DNA from: Oscillibacter sp.
GTDB lineage: Bacteria; Bacillota; Clostridia; Oscillospirales; Oscillospiraceae
Direction of reading: 5' to 3'
Length of the DNA stretch: 37,626 nt
Assembly (NCBI GenBank): GCA_022791135.1
Contig: JAAVYM010000029.1
Coordinates: forward strand, 1 to 37,626
The position numbers were made by a program, and so were the translations under genes. The notes under the pieces are model-generated. The model worked only from the letters and a program-made list of their open reading frames with translations. It was not told the DNA's origin and did not search any database. The stretch's first letter is position 1. The number at the start of each line of letters is the position of its first letter. Of this stretch, positions 24,198 through 31,459 are shown in pieces.

Positions 24198-24240
24198 GCA
24201 AAAAGGAGTCCGGAGCAATGCTCCGGACTCCTTTTTGCCT
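24198..24240 (+). terminator. Terminator after the 5'-nucleotidase gene
   Basis: A 19-bp perfect stem (24198-24216 with 24220-24238) around AAT, containing AAAAAGGAGTCCGGAGC. The A- and T-rich bases allow bidirectional use. Confidence 0.9.
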
Positions 24241-24303
24241 ACTGGCATGGGCATCTGCACCGGGCCAGAAAAAGCGGCAAAGGGTTGAAAAAAGGGCTTC
24301 CTC

Positions 24304-25158
24304 TCAGCGGGGTACCAGCTGTCCCAGAAGGGGCTCGAAGTCCACGCCCTCCCGAAGGGAAAGGCCCTGGGCCACTGTCCGGAGGGCGCAGGCGTGGATG
24401 AAATCCACGGCCCGGGCAGCGGCATCCAAAAGGGAGTCGCCGCGCATCAGCCCGCCGGTGAGGACGCTGGCAAAGATGTCGCCGGTTCCATGGAGGGGGT
24501 GGGCGACGAACTCAGTCTGCACGGCCTCGGCCCGGCCCGTCCGGGCGTCGAAGCACATGGCGCCGGTCTGCCCGGGCGCTAGGGCCGCGCCGGTGAGAGC
24601 CACGGAGCGCTTCCCGCCCAGACTGAGTTCCTGTGCCAGAGTCCGAAGGGCGGCTTCGTCGTGGACCGCCCGGCCCCCGTCCAGGAGCTGACCGTAATCC
24701 CGGCCCAGGAGAAAGGCAGCCTCGGTCAGGTTGGGCGTGATGACGTCGGCCAAAGCGGCCAGCCGGGCCATGCCGGCGCACATGGCGGGCGTATAGGTCT
24801 GATAGGCCTGGCCGTTGTCCCCCATCACCGGGTCCACCATCACCAGGGTGTCTTTTTCCCGGAAGGTTCGGATGAAACCGGCGACGATGTCGATTTGCCG
24901 CTCGCTGCCCAGGAAGCCGCTGTAAATGGCCTGGAATTTCAAGTCAAGGGATTTCCAGTGAGCGGCGGCCCGGGGCAGCTCTTCAGTCATGTCCAGAAAG
25001 GTGAAGCCCTCAAATCCGCCGGTGTGGGTGGAGAGGAAGGCGGTGGGCAGGGGGCAGCACTGAACGCCCATCACGGAGAGGATCGGGATTACCTCCGTGA
25101 GAGAGCAGCGGCCGAAGCCGGAGAGGTCGTGGATGACGGCGGCACGGGGAGTTGGCAT
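24304..25158 (-). CDS. Pyridoxamine kinase (PfkB/ribokinase fold)
   Basis: 284 residues. It phosphorylates pyridoxamine, pyridoxal or pyridoxine for PLP salvage. Start HDLSGFGRCSLTEVIPILS is the signature of the PdxY/PdxK-type branch found in Firmicutes. VDPVMGDNGQAY and TPNLTEAAFLLG line the ATP site, and the anion hole with the catalytic Asp is HPLHGTGDIFAS. Start ATG at 25158 follows AGAGGAC. It is the last clearly chromosomal gene before the degenerate mobile region. Confidence 0.92.
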   Translation of the reverse strand: MPTPRAAVIHDLSGFGRCSLTEVIPILSVMGVQCCPLPTAFLSTHTGGFEGFTFLDMTEELPRAAAHWKSLDLKFQAIYSGFLGSERQIDIVAGFIRTFREKDTLVMVDPVMGDNGQAYQTYTPAMCAGMARLAALADVITPNLTEAAFLLGRDYGQLLDGGRAVHDEAALRTLAQELSLGGKRSVALTGAALAPGQTGAMCFDARTGRAEAVQTEFVAHPLHGTGDIFASVLTGGLMRGDSLLDAAARAVDFIHACALRTVAQGLSLREGVDFEPLLGQLVPR

Positions 25159-25193
25159 AGCGGGGTCCTCTTTTCTTCGAATAGATGGCTCTT

Positions 25194-25222
25194 ATTGTAC
25201 AGCGAATCGGAGCAAAGCGCAA
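25194..25222 (-). promoter_or_regulatory. Promoter of the pyridoxamine kinase gene
   Basis: Minus strand: TTGCGC (25222-25217), 17-bp spacer, TACAAT (25199-25194). Confidence 0.75.
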
Positions 25223-25356
25223 GAGAGGAAAGCCGGACTCCCGTTTGAGGTCTGTGCAGATGGTGTCCGAATCGCAGAATCCCCTATGCTCCGCTTTAAA
25301 GATGGAAAGGAAAAAAGAGGAAACTTCCGTTTCTTCACACCTGGGGATTTTGCTGT

Positions 25357-25584
25357 TTATGGCGTTTCAAATAGACTCGGGCGGCATTTGGGCGTCACAG
25401 CACAACGTAGCTTGGAATTATAAAACCGTCGATTGATAACCCATGTATGGGGTCTGCTGTCACCCGGGCGATTCTTGGGTTTTCTCGGACATTGGCCGGG
25501 CATGGGACGACCGGCGGTAGCGGACCTGATCGCATGTTGGCCGCAATAAGAGCACATATATTCGATACTTCTTGCTTGTGCCAT
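25357..25584 (-). CDS. Small zinc-ribbon-like protein of mobile elements
   Basis: 75 residues. MAQARSIEYMCSYCGQ holds a CxxC, and TAGRPMPGQCP a third Cys, followed by HTWVINR. This layout, with a TAGRP.PG.CP core and an ending near HxWVxN, is common in small proteins of Clostridia integrative elements. A normal member would end soon after WVINR, so the last 20 residues probably reflect readthrough into foreign sequence at the element edge. An overlapping frame starting at 25592 has a closer ribosome site (AAGGAG), but its product looks non-biological. Function unknown, possibly nucleic-acid binding. Confidence 0.55.
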   Translation of the reverse strand: MAQARSIEYMCSYCGQHAIRSATAGRPMPGQCPRKPKNRPGDSRPHTWVINRRFYNSKLRCAVTPKCRPSLFETP

Positions 25585-25650
25585 TTCTTCATTTTGCTCC
25601 TTCCCTGTTTTTATTAAGATAATTCATAAAGTACTGTGTCAAGGCGTCGT

Positions 25651-26022
25651 TTATACATCATCTTCTGGACGGATATCAACCGTTTTGCCTGTCTGCTCTA
25701 AATCACCACTTTTTCTCATATCCATAAACACATTTTTAGCCTCTCGAAAAAGAGCTTTTTTGTCCATCCTCTTTATAGATTCCTTTATAGATGTAATCCA
25801 TTCCTCATCGTCAACATCTTCGATATCATTTCTCATGACACGAAACATCTTTGTGAGGGTCTGCAAGAAGATGATTCCAGCAATATATACAATGGCAAAA
25901 TTACCAGCTCCGCATACGACTATGCCAGCTCCCGGAATAAAAGAAGCTGCAACTTCAATTGCGAATACACCGGCTAATTGAGTGACCAAGTTTGTCAAAA
26001 CAGCTGATGAGAAAACTTTCAA
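25651..26022 (-). CDS. Hydrophobic membrane protein, probable C-terminal half of a split gene
   Basis: 123 residues beginning at TTG. An Ala/Val-rich segment, SFIPGAGIVVCGAGNFAIV, and a second helix (YIAGIIFLQTLTKMF) are followed by a charged tail. The start codon overlaps the preceding frame's stop as TTGA and has no ribosome site of its own. Adding one A to the A6 run at about 26025-26030 fuses the two frames into one protein of about 215 residues reading ...EKNRLKVFSSAVLTN. Both halves carry a PGAG motif, so the whole would be a duplicated helical-hairpin protein. AT-rich relative to the chromosome. Function unknown. Confidence 0.6.
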   Translation of the reverse strand: MKVFSSAVLTNLVTQLAGVFAIEVAASFIPGAGIVVCGAGNFAIVYIAGIIFLQTLTKMFRVMRNDIEDVDDEEWITSIKESIKRMDKKALFREAKNVFMDMRKSGDLEQTGKTVDIRPEDDV

Positions 26023-26297
26023 TCTATTTTTTCGAATTTCATTTTAATTATCTTGCAAATTCTTATGTACATTGCCCAAATTGCCCCGGCACCAATTCCT
26101 GCTGCAATTAGGGAACCTGCCCCAGGTAAGATTCCTGCCGCCATTGCGGAAACACCAGCGGCAGCCGCGTGCTGTATAACACAGTCGGCTATTTCTTTTG
26201 AGCAAAATGGTTTTATATAGTCCCCATTCCCATAATAATCAATCACATTATCCACTAAAACATCCGCTATCATAAGCAGGGTGGGGTTGCTTAACAC
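26019..26297 (-). CDS. Hydrophobic membrane protein, probable N-terminal half of a split gene
   Basis: 92 residues. A soluble start (VDNVIDYYGNGDYIKPFCSKE) leads to an Ala/Gly-rich helical hairpin (AAAAGVSAMAAGILPGAG, SLIAAGIGAGAIWAMYIRI). The GTG start at 26297 has a perfect AAGGAGG nine bases upstream. Likely the front of the gene continued at 25651-26022. Glycine-zipper hairpins such as this occur in membrane-inserting peptides and in uncharacterised Clostridia proteins; I would not assign a toxin role. Confidence 0.6.
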   Translation of the reverse strand: MLSNPTLLMIADVLVDNVIDYYGNGDYIKPFCSKEIADCVIQHAAAAGVSAMAAGILPGAGSLIAAGIGAGAIWAMYIRICKIIKMKFEKID

Positions 26298-26454
26298 AAA
26301 GCATTACCTCCTTCGTAACGATACACCATTTGAGGAAAGGCGGGATTATTTTATATAATACCCAAAAAGTTATTATTAGCAAACTCTAATGGTTGGTGTT
26401 TGAAAAAGCAAGATATCGATATACTGCTCTCATCATTCTTTTGGGGGTCCTCAC

Positions 26455-26787
26455 ATGGACTGGATGAAAATCGGTCAAAGGATTCGCACACAGCGCGAAT
26501 ATCTGGGTTATACAAGGGAATATTTTGCTGAACTGCTGGAAGTAACACCCAAATTTTGCTCCGACATCGAGTTTGGCGCAAAGGGAATGTCTGTACCGAC
26601 TTTGTGCAAAATATCCTGGATTCTTCGGCTGAAAACGGACGATATCCTGTTTGGAAGGCAGGAGGCCGCATTCAGTGAGCCGTTGACCCTGTTGCTGGAG
26701 AGCTGCACAGATTCCGAGCGGGTTTATGCGGAGCAGCTTTTAAAAACCTTTCTGATTGCTATGACCACAAAAAAAGACCCACCGTAA
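26455..26787 (+). CDS. XRE-family helix-turn-helix regulator
   Basis: 110 residues. The N-terminal 67 are a Cro/CI-type HTH (IGQRIRTQREYLGYTREYFAELL, then FCSDIEFGAKGMSVPTLCKISWIL, then DDILFG). The C-terminal helix pair (LTLLLESCTDSERVYAEQLLKTF) is for dimerisation. Start ATG at 26455 after GGGGGT. Divergent from the hydrophobic protein pair, with a shared AT-rich interval at 26298-26454, so it may control that unit. Typical mobile-element regulator. Confidence 0.85.
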   Translation: MDWMKIGQRIRTQREYLGYTREYFAELLEVTPKFCSDIEFGAKGMSVPTLCKISWILRLKTDDILFGRQEAAFSEPLTLLLESCTDSERVYAEQLLKTFLIAMTTKKDPP

Positions 26788-26820
26788 CCGGCGGACCCTG
26801 AGAGTTCTATAAAAACACAG

Positions 26821-26860
26821 CGGCGGAGAAAGAACGATGCTTCTTTCTCCGCCGTTTAAT
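26821..26860. terminator. Bidirectional terminator
   Basis: CGGCGGAGAAAGAA pairs perfectly with TTCTTTCTCCGCCG (14 bp, loop CGATGC), followed by TTTAAT. It separates the convergent XRE and antitoxin genes. Confidence 0.85.
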
Positions 26861-26862
26861 GT

Positions 26863-27177
26863 TCATCGCGTGGTCAGCCGCTCCAGCAGGGAGTGGTCGC
26901 CATCCAGCAGATACAGCAGATGCCGGGCAGGGCCGGAAGGATCATTCTTCCCGGCCTCCCACGCCTCCACCGTCCGGGTGGAAACCCCCAGGGCCGTGGC
27001 AAGCGCCCGCTGGGAGAGGTTGAGGTCTTTGCGGGTCCGGGCTACATCAGCAGCCTTGTACTCCGGGACGGGAATCTCCCGGACAGAGACCCGGCAGCGG
27101 AAGCGGTCGCCCTGCTTGTAGGCCACGGCCTCCTGCAAGCCCTCCAGGATACCCTCGTATACATTGAATTCTTCCAT
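26863..27177 (-). CDS. Antitoxin, HigA/NadS-like HTH protein
   Basis: 104 residues. An N-terminal recognition region (EEFNVYEGILEGLQEAVAY) precedes a C-terminal HTH (LNLSQRALATALGVSTRTVEAWEAG). The GLQEA- and YK...DV-type linker is usual for antitoxins encoded behind RelE-fold toxins. It normally neutralises the toxin and represses the operon. ATG follows AAGGAGG, 16 bases after the toxin frame's stop, in toxin-first order as in higBA. The partner toxin is frameshifted. Confidence 0.85.
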   Translation of the reverse strand: MEEFNVYEGILEGLQEAVAYKQGDRFRCRVSVREIPVPEYKAADVARTRKDLNLSQRALATALGVSTRTVEAWEAGKNDPSGPARHLLYLLDGDHSLLERLTTR

Positions 27178-27193
27178 AGAGAAACCTCCTTGC

Positions 27194-27519
27194 TCAACGT
27201 TTCAAGAGATCGACCAGCTTCTTAAATTCGGCGATTTCCGCCTTGCTTAGATTTTCTTTCACGGACTTGGGATAGGCATAGAGCATATAAATCGTTTCGT
27301 CCACCATGATATCCACGTAAATGACACGGACGCTGCCGCTTTTGCCTCCTCCCGGAAGGACAAACCGGACTTTCCGCACACCGCCGAGCCTTCGATTACC
27401 GCCCCGGCTTTTGGGCCCAGAAGGAGCATTTCTTCCAGCTCCGCATAGGCATCCTCGCCAAGCCCCAGTGTCTTCCATGCCTTTTCGAACGATGGAAGGC
27501 GGATAAAAGTCCGTTCCAT
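27194..27519 (-). pseudogene. RelE/HigB-type toxin, frameshifted
   Basis: The 5' part (MERTFIRLPSFEKAWKTLG, ELEEMLLLGPKAGAVIEGS) and 3' part (GGVRKVRFVLPGGGKSG, SVRVIYVDIMVDETIYMLY, KAEIAEFKKLVDLLKR) lie in different frames. Together they make a normal 109-residue RelE-fold mRNA interferase. The break is at about 27378-27386, where TCGGCGGTG needs one more G to read SGGVRK. Start ATG follows GGGGAG. If real, the lesion leaves the antitoxin without its target. Confidence 0.8.
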
Positions 27520-27542
27520 TGTAATCTCTCCCCTCGTTCCTA

Positions 27543-27571
27543 ATTATGTACGATTCAACCGTAGTTTGCAA
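27543..27571 (-). promoter_or_regulatory. Promoter of the toxin-antitoxin operon
   Basis: Minus strand: TTGCAA (27571-27566), 17-bp spacer, CATAAT (27548-27543). Confidence 0.65.
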
Positions 27572-27597
27572 GTGTGGCTATGAAAAACAAACCGGAT

Positions 27598-28149
27598 TCA
27601 ACGGACCAGTTTCGCCTTCCGGTAGAAAGTGCTGGGCGTCAGCCTCAGGCGGCGCATGTCCTCCACCGCCGTCATGTTTCCATCCCGCCATTGGCGGACA
27701 ATTTTCTCCAGGTCCGGCACCTCCATGGGTTTCCGGCCCGTGTAGCGGCCCTGGGCCTTGGCAATGGCAATGCCCTCCCGCTGGCGCTGTAAGACGTATT
27801 CCCGCTCCAGCTCCGCCACCGCGCCAAAAATGGCCAGCATAAATTTCCCGGTGGGCGTAGTGGTGTCAATGGCCTCTTTTTGCGAAATGAACTCCACATG
27901 CTTTTCCGTCAGCTGTTCCACCAGCTCCAGCAGATCACGGATATTCCGGGCGAAACGGCTGATGGATTCCACGGTCACCGTGTCGCCTTGTTGGACGCAG
28001 GTCAGCAGCTTTCGCAGCTCCAGCCTGTCGACGCTTTTGCCGCTGGCCTTGTCGATGTACAGCTGCTCAACGCCAAGGGACTGCATCAGGACTTCCTGCC
28101 GCAGCGTATTCTGCTCCTGAGTGCTGACGCGGACATAGCCGATTTTCAT
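27598..28149 (-). CDS. Serine recombinase (resolvase/invertase family)
   Basis: 183 residues, full length. The catalytic domain has GYVRVSTQEQN with nucleophile Ser9, the LELRKLLTCVQQGDTVTVES segment and SRFARN. The long E helix (GKFMLAIFGAVAELEREYVLQRQREGI) and a C-terminal HTH (GNMTAVEDMRRLRLTPSTFYRK) complete the TnpR/Pin-type layout. It catalyses site-specific strand exchange, typically resolving cointegrates or multimers. ATG at 28149 after AAGGAG. No res site could be defined. Lies between two toxin-antitoxin loci. Confidence 0.92.
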   Translation of the reverse strand: MKIGYVRVSTQEQNTLRQEVLMQSLGVEQLYIDKASGKSVDRLELRKLLTCVQQGDTVTVESISRFARNIRDLLELVEQLTEKHVEFISQKEAIDTTTPTGKFMLAIFGAVAELEREYVLQRQREGIAIAKAQGRYTGRKPMEVPDLEKIVRQWRDGNMTAVEDMRRLRLTPSTFYRKAKLVR

Positions 28150-28179
28150 GTTTAATCTCCTTCCTAAGTGCGTATCGTC

Positions 28180-28208
28180 TTGACACAATCAGCAAAAAGT
28201 AGTACCAT
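28180..28208 (+). promoter_or_regulatory. Promoter of the RelBE-like operon
   Basis: Consensus TTGACA (28180-28185), 17-bp spacer, TACCAT (28203-28208), 23 bp before the antitoxin ATG. Confidence 0.7.
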
Positions 28209-28231
28209 CGTAATACAAGGAGGCGATCCTA

Positions 28232-28540
28232 ATGTCAATGGATGCAACGCTTCAAATTCGTATCGACGGAGAACTGAAAGCCCAGGTGGAAGAGCTGTAC
28301 CGCGGGCTGGGCACCTCATTTGCGGAGGCCGTGCGCATCTTTGCGCGGCAGAGTCTTCGGGAGGGCGGAATGCCTTTCCGGCCAACGCTGAAAACTTGGG
28401 ACGAGTTGACCCGTGAAGAAATCAACACCAAGCTGGTTCAGAGCGAGGCGGATATTGCTGCCGGACACGTCTGTACCCAGGAGGAACTGGATTCCAGAAT
28501 GAAGGAGCGGTTCTCCAATGGCCGGAATACAGTGGTATAA
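28232..28540 (+). CDS. RelB/DinJ-family antitoxin
   Basis: 102 residues. The N-terminal ribbon-helix-helix (DATLQIRIDGELKAQVEELYRGLGTSFAEAVRIFARQS, split here across the motif) is diagnostic of RelB/DinJ. The C-terminal half is the acidic toxin-binding tail. Start ATG at 28232 is eight bases from AGGAGG. The stop lies 23 bases inside the toxin gene, so the two are translationally coupled. It would bind its own promoter just upstream. Confidence 0.88.
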   Translation: MSMDATLQIRIDGELKAQVEELYRGLGTSFAEAVRIFARQSLREGGMPFRPTLKTWDELTREEINTKLVQSEADIAAGHVCTQEELDSRMKERFSNGRNTVV

Positions 28541-28856
28541 GATACTCTACACGCAGACGGAAGTAAAGGACCTGGAAGACAAGGCGAACTATATTTCCTT
28601 CCAGCTTCATGACCCGGCGCTGGCGCAAAGATGGTATCTGCGTCTGCGGGAGCTGATCCAGGACGGATTGACGACCTTTCTCCTAAAGTATCCCCTGTAT
28701 GACGTGGAGCCATGGAAGGAAAAAGGAATCCGGCTGTTCTTCACGCGTGGAGACGTGGTATTATACAGCGTTGACCTTGAGAAACAGGACGTGTACATCC
28801 GGGGAGTCTGCACGAAGGGCCGGGACTTATCTGCCCATCTGGAAGAAACGGAATAA
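28518..28856 (+). CDS. RelE/ParE-superfamily toxin
   Basis: 112 residues. YKILYTQTEVKDLEDKANYI at the start, RWYLRLRELIQDGLTTF in the helical hairpin, and GIRLFFTRGDVVLYSV followed by VYIRGVCTKGRDL fit the RelE/ParE fold. The core is intact. It overlaps the antitoxin gene by 23 bases. Cleavage of ribosome-bound mRNA is the usual activity of the RelE branch; the exact branch is not resolvable by eye. Confidence 0.8.
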   Translation: MAGIQWYKILYTQTEVKDLEDKANYISFQLHDPALAQRWYLRLRELIQDGLTTFLLKYPLYDVEPWKEKGIRLFFTRGDVVLYSVDLEKQDVYIRGVCTKGRDLSAHLEETE

Positions 28857-28858
28857 CC

Positions 28859-29901
28859 TCAAAGAGCCTTCCCAATAGGGCCGGTTTCCAAAATGGCACA
28901 TGCCAGAAGCCGGAAACCAACCTTATTGGGACACTTTTTCTCCATGCCGTTAGGGTATACCCGAATGGCATACTGAATTTCGTTTTTGCCCAGTTCCCCT
29001 CATAAAGAAATTGTGCTACGTCGTCCAACGTAAACCCGCGATTGAGCAGATCATCCACGCACATGGAATCATAGCCGTACCATCGGGCAAGGGCCTCCAG
29101 CTGCCGCCGGTACTCCCGCTCAAGGGCACCCGGCGAATGGCTCCGCCGGACAGGCGGCTCATACAGAAGCGGCATCCAATTTCCAAAGTCCATTTCAAAG
29201 GTGCTGCGGTGAATCACCCCGTCCGGCGAGATTTTCAGAATGTCCCCGCAATCCACCTGAATTTTCTTGGGCCTTCCAAGGTGTTGGGTTCGCAGGGCAC
29301 GGCAAAGGATTTCCTCCGTTGAGGCGTAGAGATACACCCCAAGCCTCGGGAAATGATAGAGGCAGAGCGGATTGTCTCCCTTTACCAGATACCAGTTATT
29401 TGCTTCATCCAGCAGTGTAAATGTAAAAGAGTCCTCGACCTGTTCCGCCATGTATTTCAGGCTGGAAAAGTCGAGGGTTTTCTGCTGCTCGATCAGCTGG
29501 ACGGCGATGTAGCTGTCCGTCTCAATTTTTGTAGGCGGGAGATTCAGCGACCGGCGAAGCAGCTGGTCGTTATACAGCACACCGTTATGGGCCAGGGCAA
29601 AACGTCTCTCTCCCGCATTCCCGAGAAAAGGGTGACTGTTGAAATTCTTCTTTTGGCTCCCTTGGGTCGTCATGCGGGTATGCCCCAGAACGACCGGAAC
29701 ATGGTCCGGGATACGAAGCCGCAGTACGTGGGCGGGAACTGGGCGCTTGTAAACCCGGAGACTGCCGCCTGCGCAGCAGGCCACTCCAGAGGCATCCGTA
29801 CCCCTGGACTCGCATTCCGCCGCCAGAATGGACAGGAGCCGCGTCTTTTGACGGCCTGTGAAGCTCCCGTGATAGTCAATCATTCCAAACAGACAGCACA
29901 T
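28859..29901 (-). pseudogene. Class II glutamine amidotransferase, frameshifted near 3' end
   Basis: Starts MCCLFGMIDYHG with the N-terminal nucleophile Cys2, followed by ESRGTDASGVA, GHTRMTTQGS, NSHPF and LAHNGVLYN, all standard for class II amidotransferases. About 300 residues are clean up to QFLYEG. There the frame runs on to 28741, overlapping the RelE gene. One extra G in the run at 28996-28999 shifts to a frame reading ELGKNEIQYAIRVYPNGME and ending with TGA at 28859, three bases from the RelE stop. That strongly suggests the original ending. It would supply ammonia to the amidoligase encoded just before it, whose stop overlaps this ATG. Confidence 0.78.
28870..28939 (+). repeat. Long nested palindrome
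   Basis: TCCCAATAGGGCCGGTTTCC (28870-28889) pairs imperfectly with 28911-28931, and an inner TGGCA-CA-TGCCA closes the tip. CACTTTTT follows, so it can act as a terminator for the RelBE operon while also coding the tail of the convergent amidotransferase. Confidence 0.65.
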
Positions 29902-30757
29902 CAGTCGTCCTCCTCCTGTACCGGCTCATTGATATAAAGCCGCCGCTCTTTCAGATACTGAATCAGCTCCGGCTCCTGGATGCTGGAGACAAAGGTGGTC
30001 CAGGCCAGGGGCTTTAGCAGTTCATCAGGCAAAGAGACCGCCACATCGCAGAGCTTGTTGACAAGCTGCAATGTGGCGATCAGGTTGTTGTATTTGAGGG
30101 TGCCGCGAAAGATGCGAAATTCGATGGTATCCCGGTTCACATGAACATGGAGGCCGCAGGTGTGGGCTTTATGGGACAGATAGCCCAACTCTGCGGCCTT
30201 GCGCAGAAGCTCCGCTCAGGGCATGGATTCCTGGTGATAAGCCAGGGTCATAGGGTGGGTGACGATCTCGAAGCCGTCTTCCAGGGAACCGTCGTGCTTG
30301 CAGTAGGCCCGCTCCTCCCCGGTGTTGGCGATTTGCAGAAGCTCCTCCGCGTTGACGTTGCTTTCACCGCCGCTGTCGATCTCCAGCTCTACGCCGAAGT
30401 AGCGGGGACCGTCGCCATAGAAAATAGGTTCCGGCTTGCAGTAGTAGTTCTGGATGGTATGGCCCCGCTCCAGGCGTTTGTGACAGGCGCGGCAGAGCGG
30501 TTCTTCCTCGCCCGGGGCGTCGCTGGAATAGTGAGCGTCGTCCATGTGAAACAGAACGCCGCACCGGGTGCAGCGCTGGCAGAGGTGGGTTGCGCCGGTT
30601 CCGGCATCGTCGTCCTGCCAGATACGGGTGCCGCATTCGTGACAGACCAAGGTTTCTTCTTCCAGGCGGCGGGCGCAAAGTCCTGGCTGTCAAATTTACG
30701 GCGATCCTCCATAGGATGGGATTCTCCGCAGACGGAGCATAGAAAGGTTTCGGTCAT
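29901..30757 (-). pseudogene. Amidoligase-family enzyme, multiply disrupted
   Basis: Zinc-ribbon start (FLCSVCGESH, LVCHECGTRIW, HLCQRC, LCRACHKRL) followed by the COOH-NH2 ligase core (YFGVELEID, AYCKHDGSLEDGFEIVTHPMTL, CGLHVHVNRD, TIEFRIFRGTLKYN). Three lesions are seen. A frameshift between PAAWKK and EETLVC lies at about 30666-30678. An in-frame TGA at 30218-30216 stands where SMPW is expected. HVNRD joins directly to TIEFRIFRG, skipping about 75 residues that normally lie between. Amidoligases of this group form amide bonds using a class II amidotransferase partner, here the next gene. The ATG at 30757 overlaps the preceding small gene's stop as ATGA and has AAGGAGG upstream. Confidence 0.82.
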
Positions 30758-30873
30758 GGTTCGCGGTCCTCCTTCGTTAAGTAGTCGATGGCTGCGCAGA
30801 CAATGGCGGCGGCGGTAGTGGCGAGGATGCCGGGGAGCGTTTTCAGAAGCTCCCCGTTCGGGTTTGTGGTCAC
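30754..30873 (-). CDS. 39-residue hydrophobic small protein
   Basis: Starts at GTG (30873), overlapping the upstream small gene's stop as GTGA, and ends overlapping the amidoligase ATG as ATGA. TTNPNGELLKTLPGILATTA leads to a single hydrophobic helix, AAAIVCAAIDYL, and a charged end. The two-sided stop/start overlap in an operon is the main support. It could be a membrane peptide or a substrate of the amidoligase system; neither is shown. Confidence 0.6.
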   Translation of the reverse strand: MTTNPNGELLKTLPGILATTAAAIVCAAIDYLTKEDREP

Positions 30874-30956
30874 CCCACCGCGCAGACCTTGCGGAGCATC
30901 TGATTCATGAGGCCGGCGAGAATGACGCGGATGGCATTGAGCAGCAGTTTCAGCAT
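30870..30956 (-). CDS. 28-residue small protein
   Basis: MLKLLLNAIRVILAGLMNQM followed by LRKVCAVG. Amphipathic, with basic and hydrophobic residues. ATG at 30956 lies inside the end of the preceding small gene, and the stop overlaps the next start as GTGA. The ribosome site (AAAGG) is modest, as expected for coupled translation. Not recognised. Confidence 0.5.
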   Translation of the reverse strand: MLKLLLNAIRVILAGLMNQMLRKVCAVG

Positions 30957-31093
30957 GTTCGGATACCTTTTTCGGTTTTCCAGTTGTTCGGGGCGTAATA
31001 CAGGACATCCCCGGTTTCTGCGTTCTTTAAGCCGAAATACTGACCTGGCTGCCCCTTATTGATGCAGTACGTTGTAACCCTCAATTCCATCAT
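30950..31093 (-). CDS. 47-residue small protein heading the amidoligase operon
   Basis: MMELRVTTYCINKGQPGQYF, then GLKNAETGDVLYYAPNNWK and a short basic end. Soluble and beta-rich in appearance. ATG at 31093 has GGGAGGG seven bases upstream. It overlaps the next small gene by seven bases. It is the first gene of a five-gene minus-strand unit: three small proteins, amidoligase, amidotransferase. Not recognised. Confidence 0.6.
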   Translation of the reverse strand: MMELRVTTYCINKGQPGQYFGLKNAETGDVLYYAPNNWKTEKGIRTC

Positions 31094-31459
31094 TTTCTTT
31101 CCCTCCCGGCCTGTGGCCTTGACTTCTTTATTAGTGGTGTGGTATTATGAGGGGGCCGGGCGGCGACGGTACTCACCGCCCTGGCCTGGGTGCTAGCGTC
31201 GGGCTGCCTCTTGGAGGGGATGCCCGGCGCTTTGCTATTTGCTGGCGTTGTGCCGGTCTTCGAGTGCTTTGCGGAGTTCTTCAATGCTCTTGGCTTCCTT
31301 CCATCCTTTCTGAAAAATAGTAAGACCCCGGAAACCGCTCGGGAGTAAATCTGTCGGCGGTTTCCGGGGTTCTGTGAAAATAATATGTGGGTGAAAGGGA
31401 AGAAGAGTGAAAATGGGGGCAACAAAGGAACAACTTAACCTTGTTAGGAGGATGCAGCC
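31094..31459. other. Intergenic stretch with a 12-bp inverted repeat and an ORF remnant
   Basis: CCCCGGAAACCG (31333-31344) is repeated inverted as CGGTTTCCGGGG (31365-31376). A minus-strand frame ending at 31235 reads GLTIFQKGWKEAKSIEELRK and ALEDRHNASK, protein-like, but has no ATG, GTG or ribosome site, so it may be a gene fragment. No other gene is seen. Confidence 0.4.

Noticed and set aside
25223-25356. tRNA gene or attachment site at the element's left edge
   Set aside because: No cloverleaf or direct repeat matching the right side could be seen by eye; the far end of the element lies outside the window.
25395-25592. Alternative small frame starting MKKWHKQEV, with AAGGAG five bases upstream
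   Set aside because: The overlapping frame from 25584 has a coherent CxxC/TAGRP.PG.CP protein pattern typical of element proteins.
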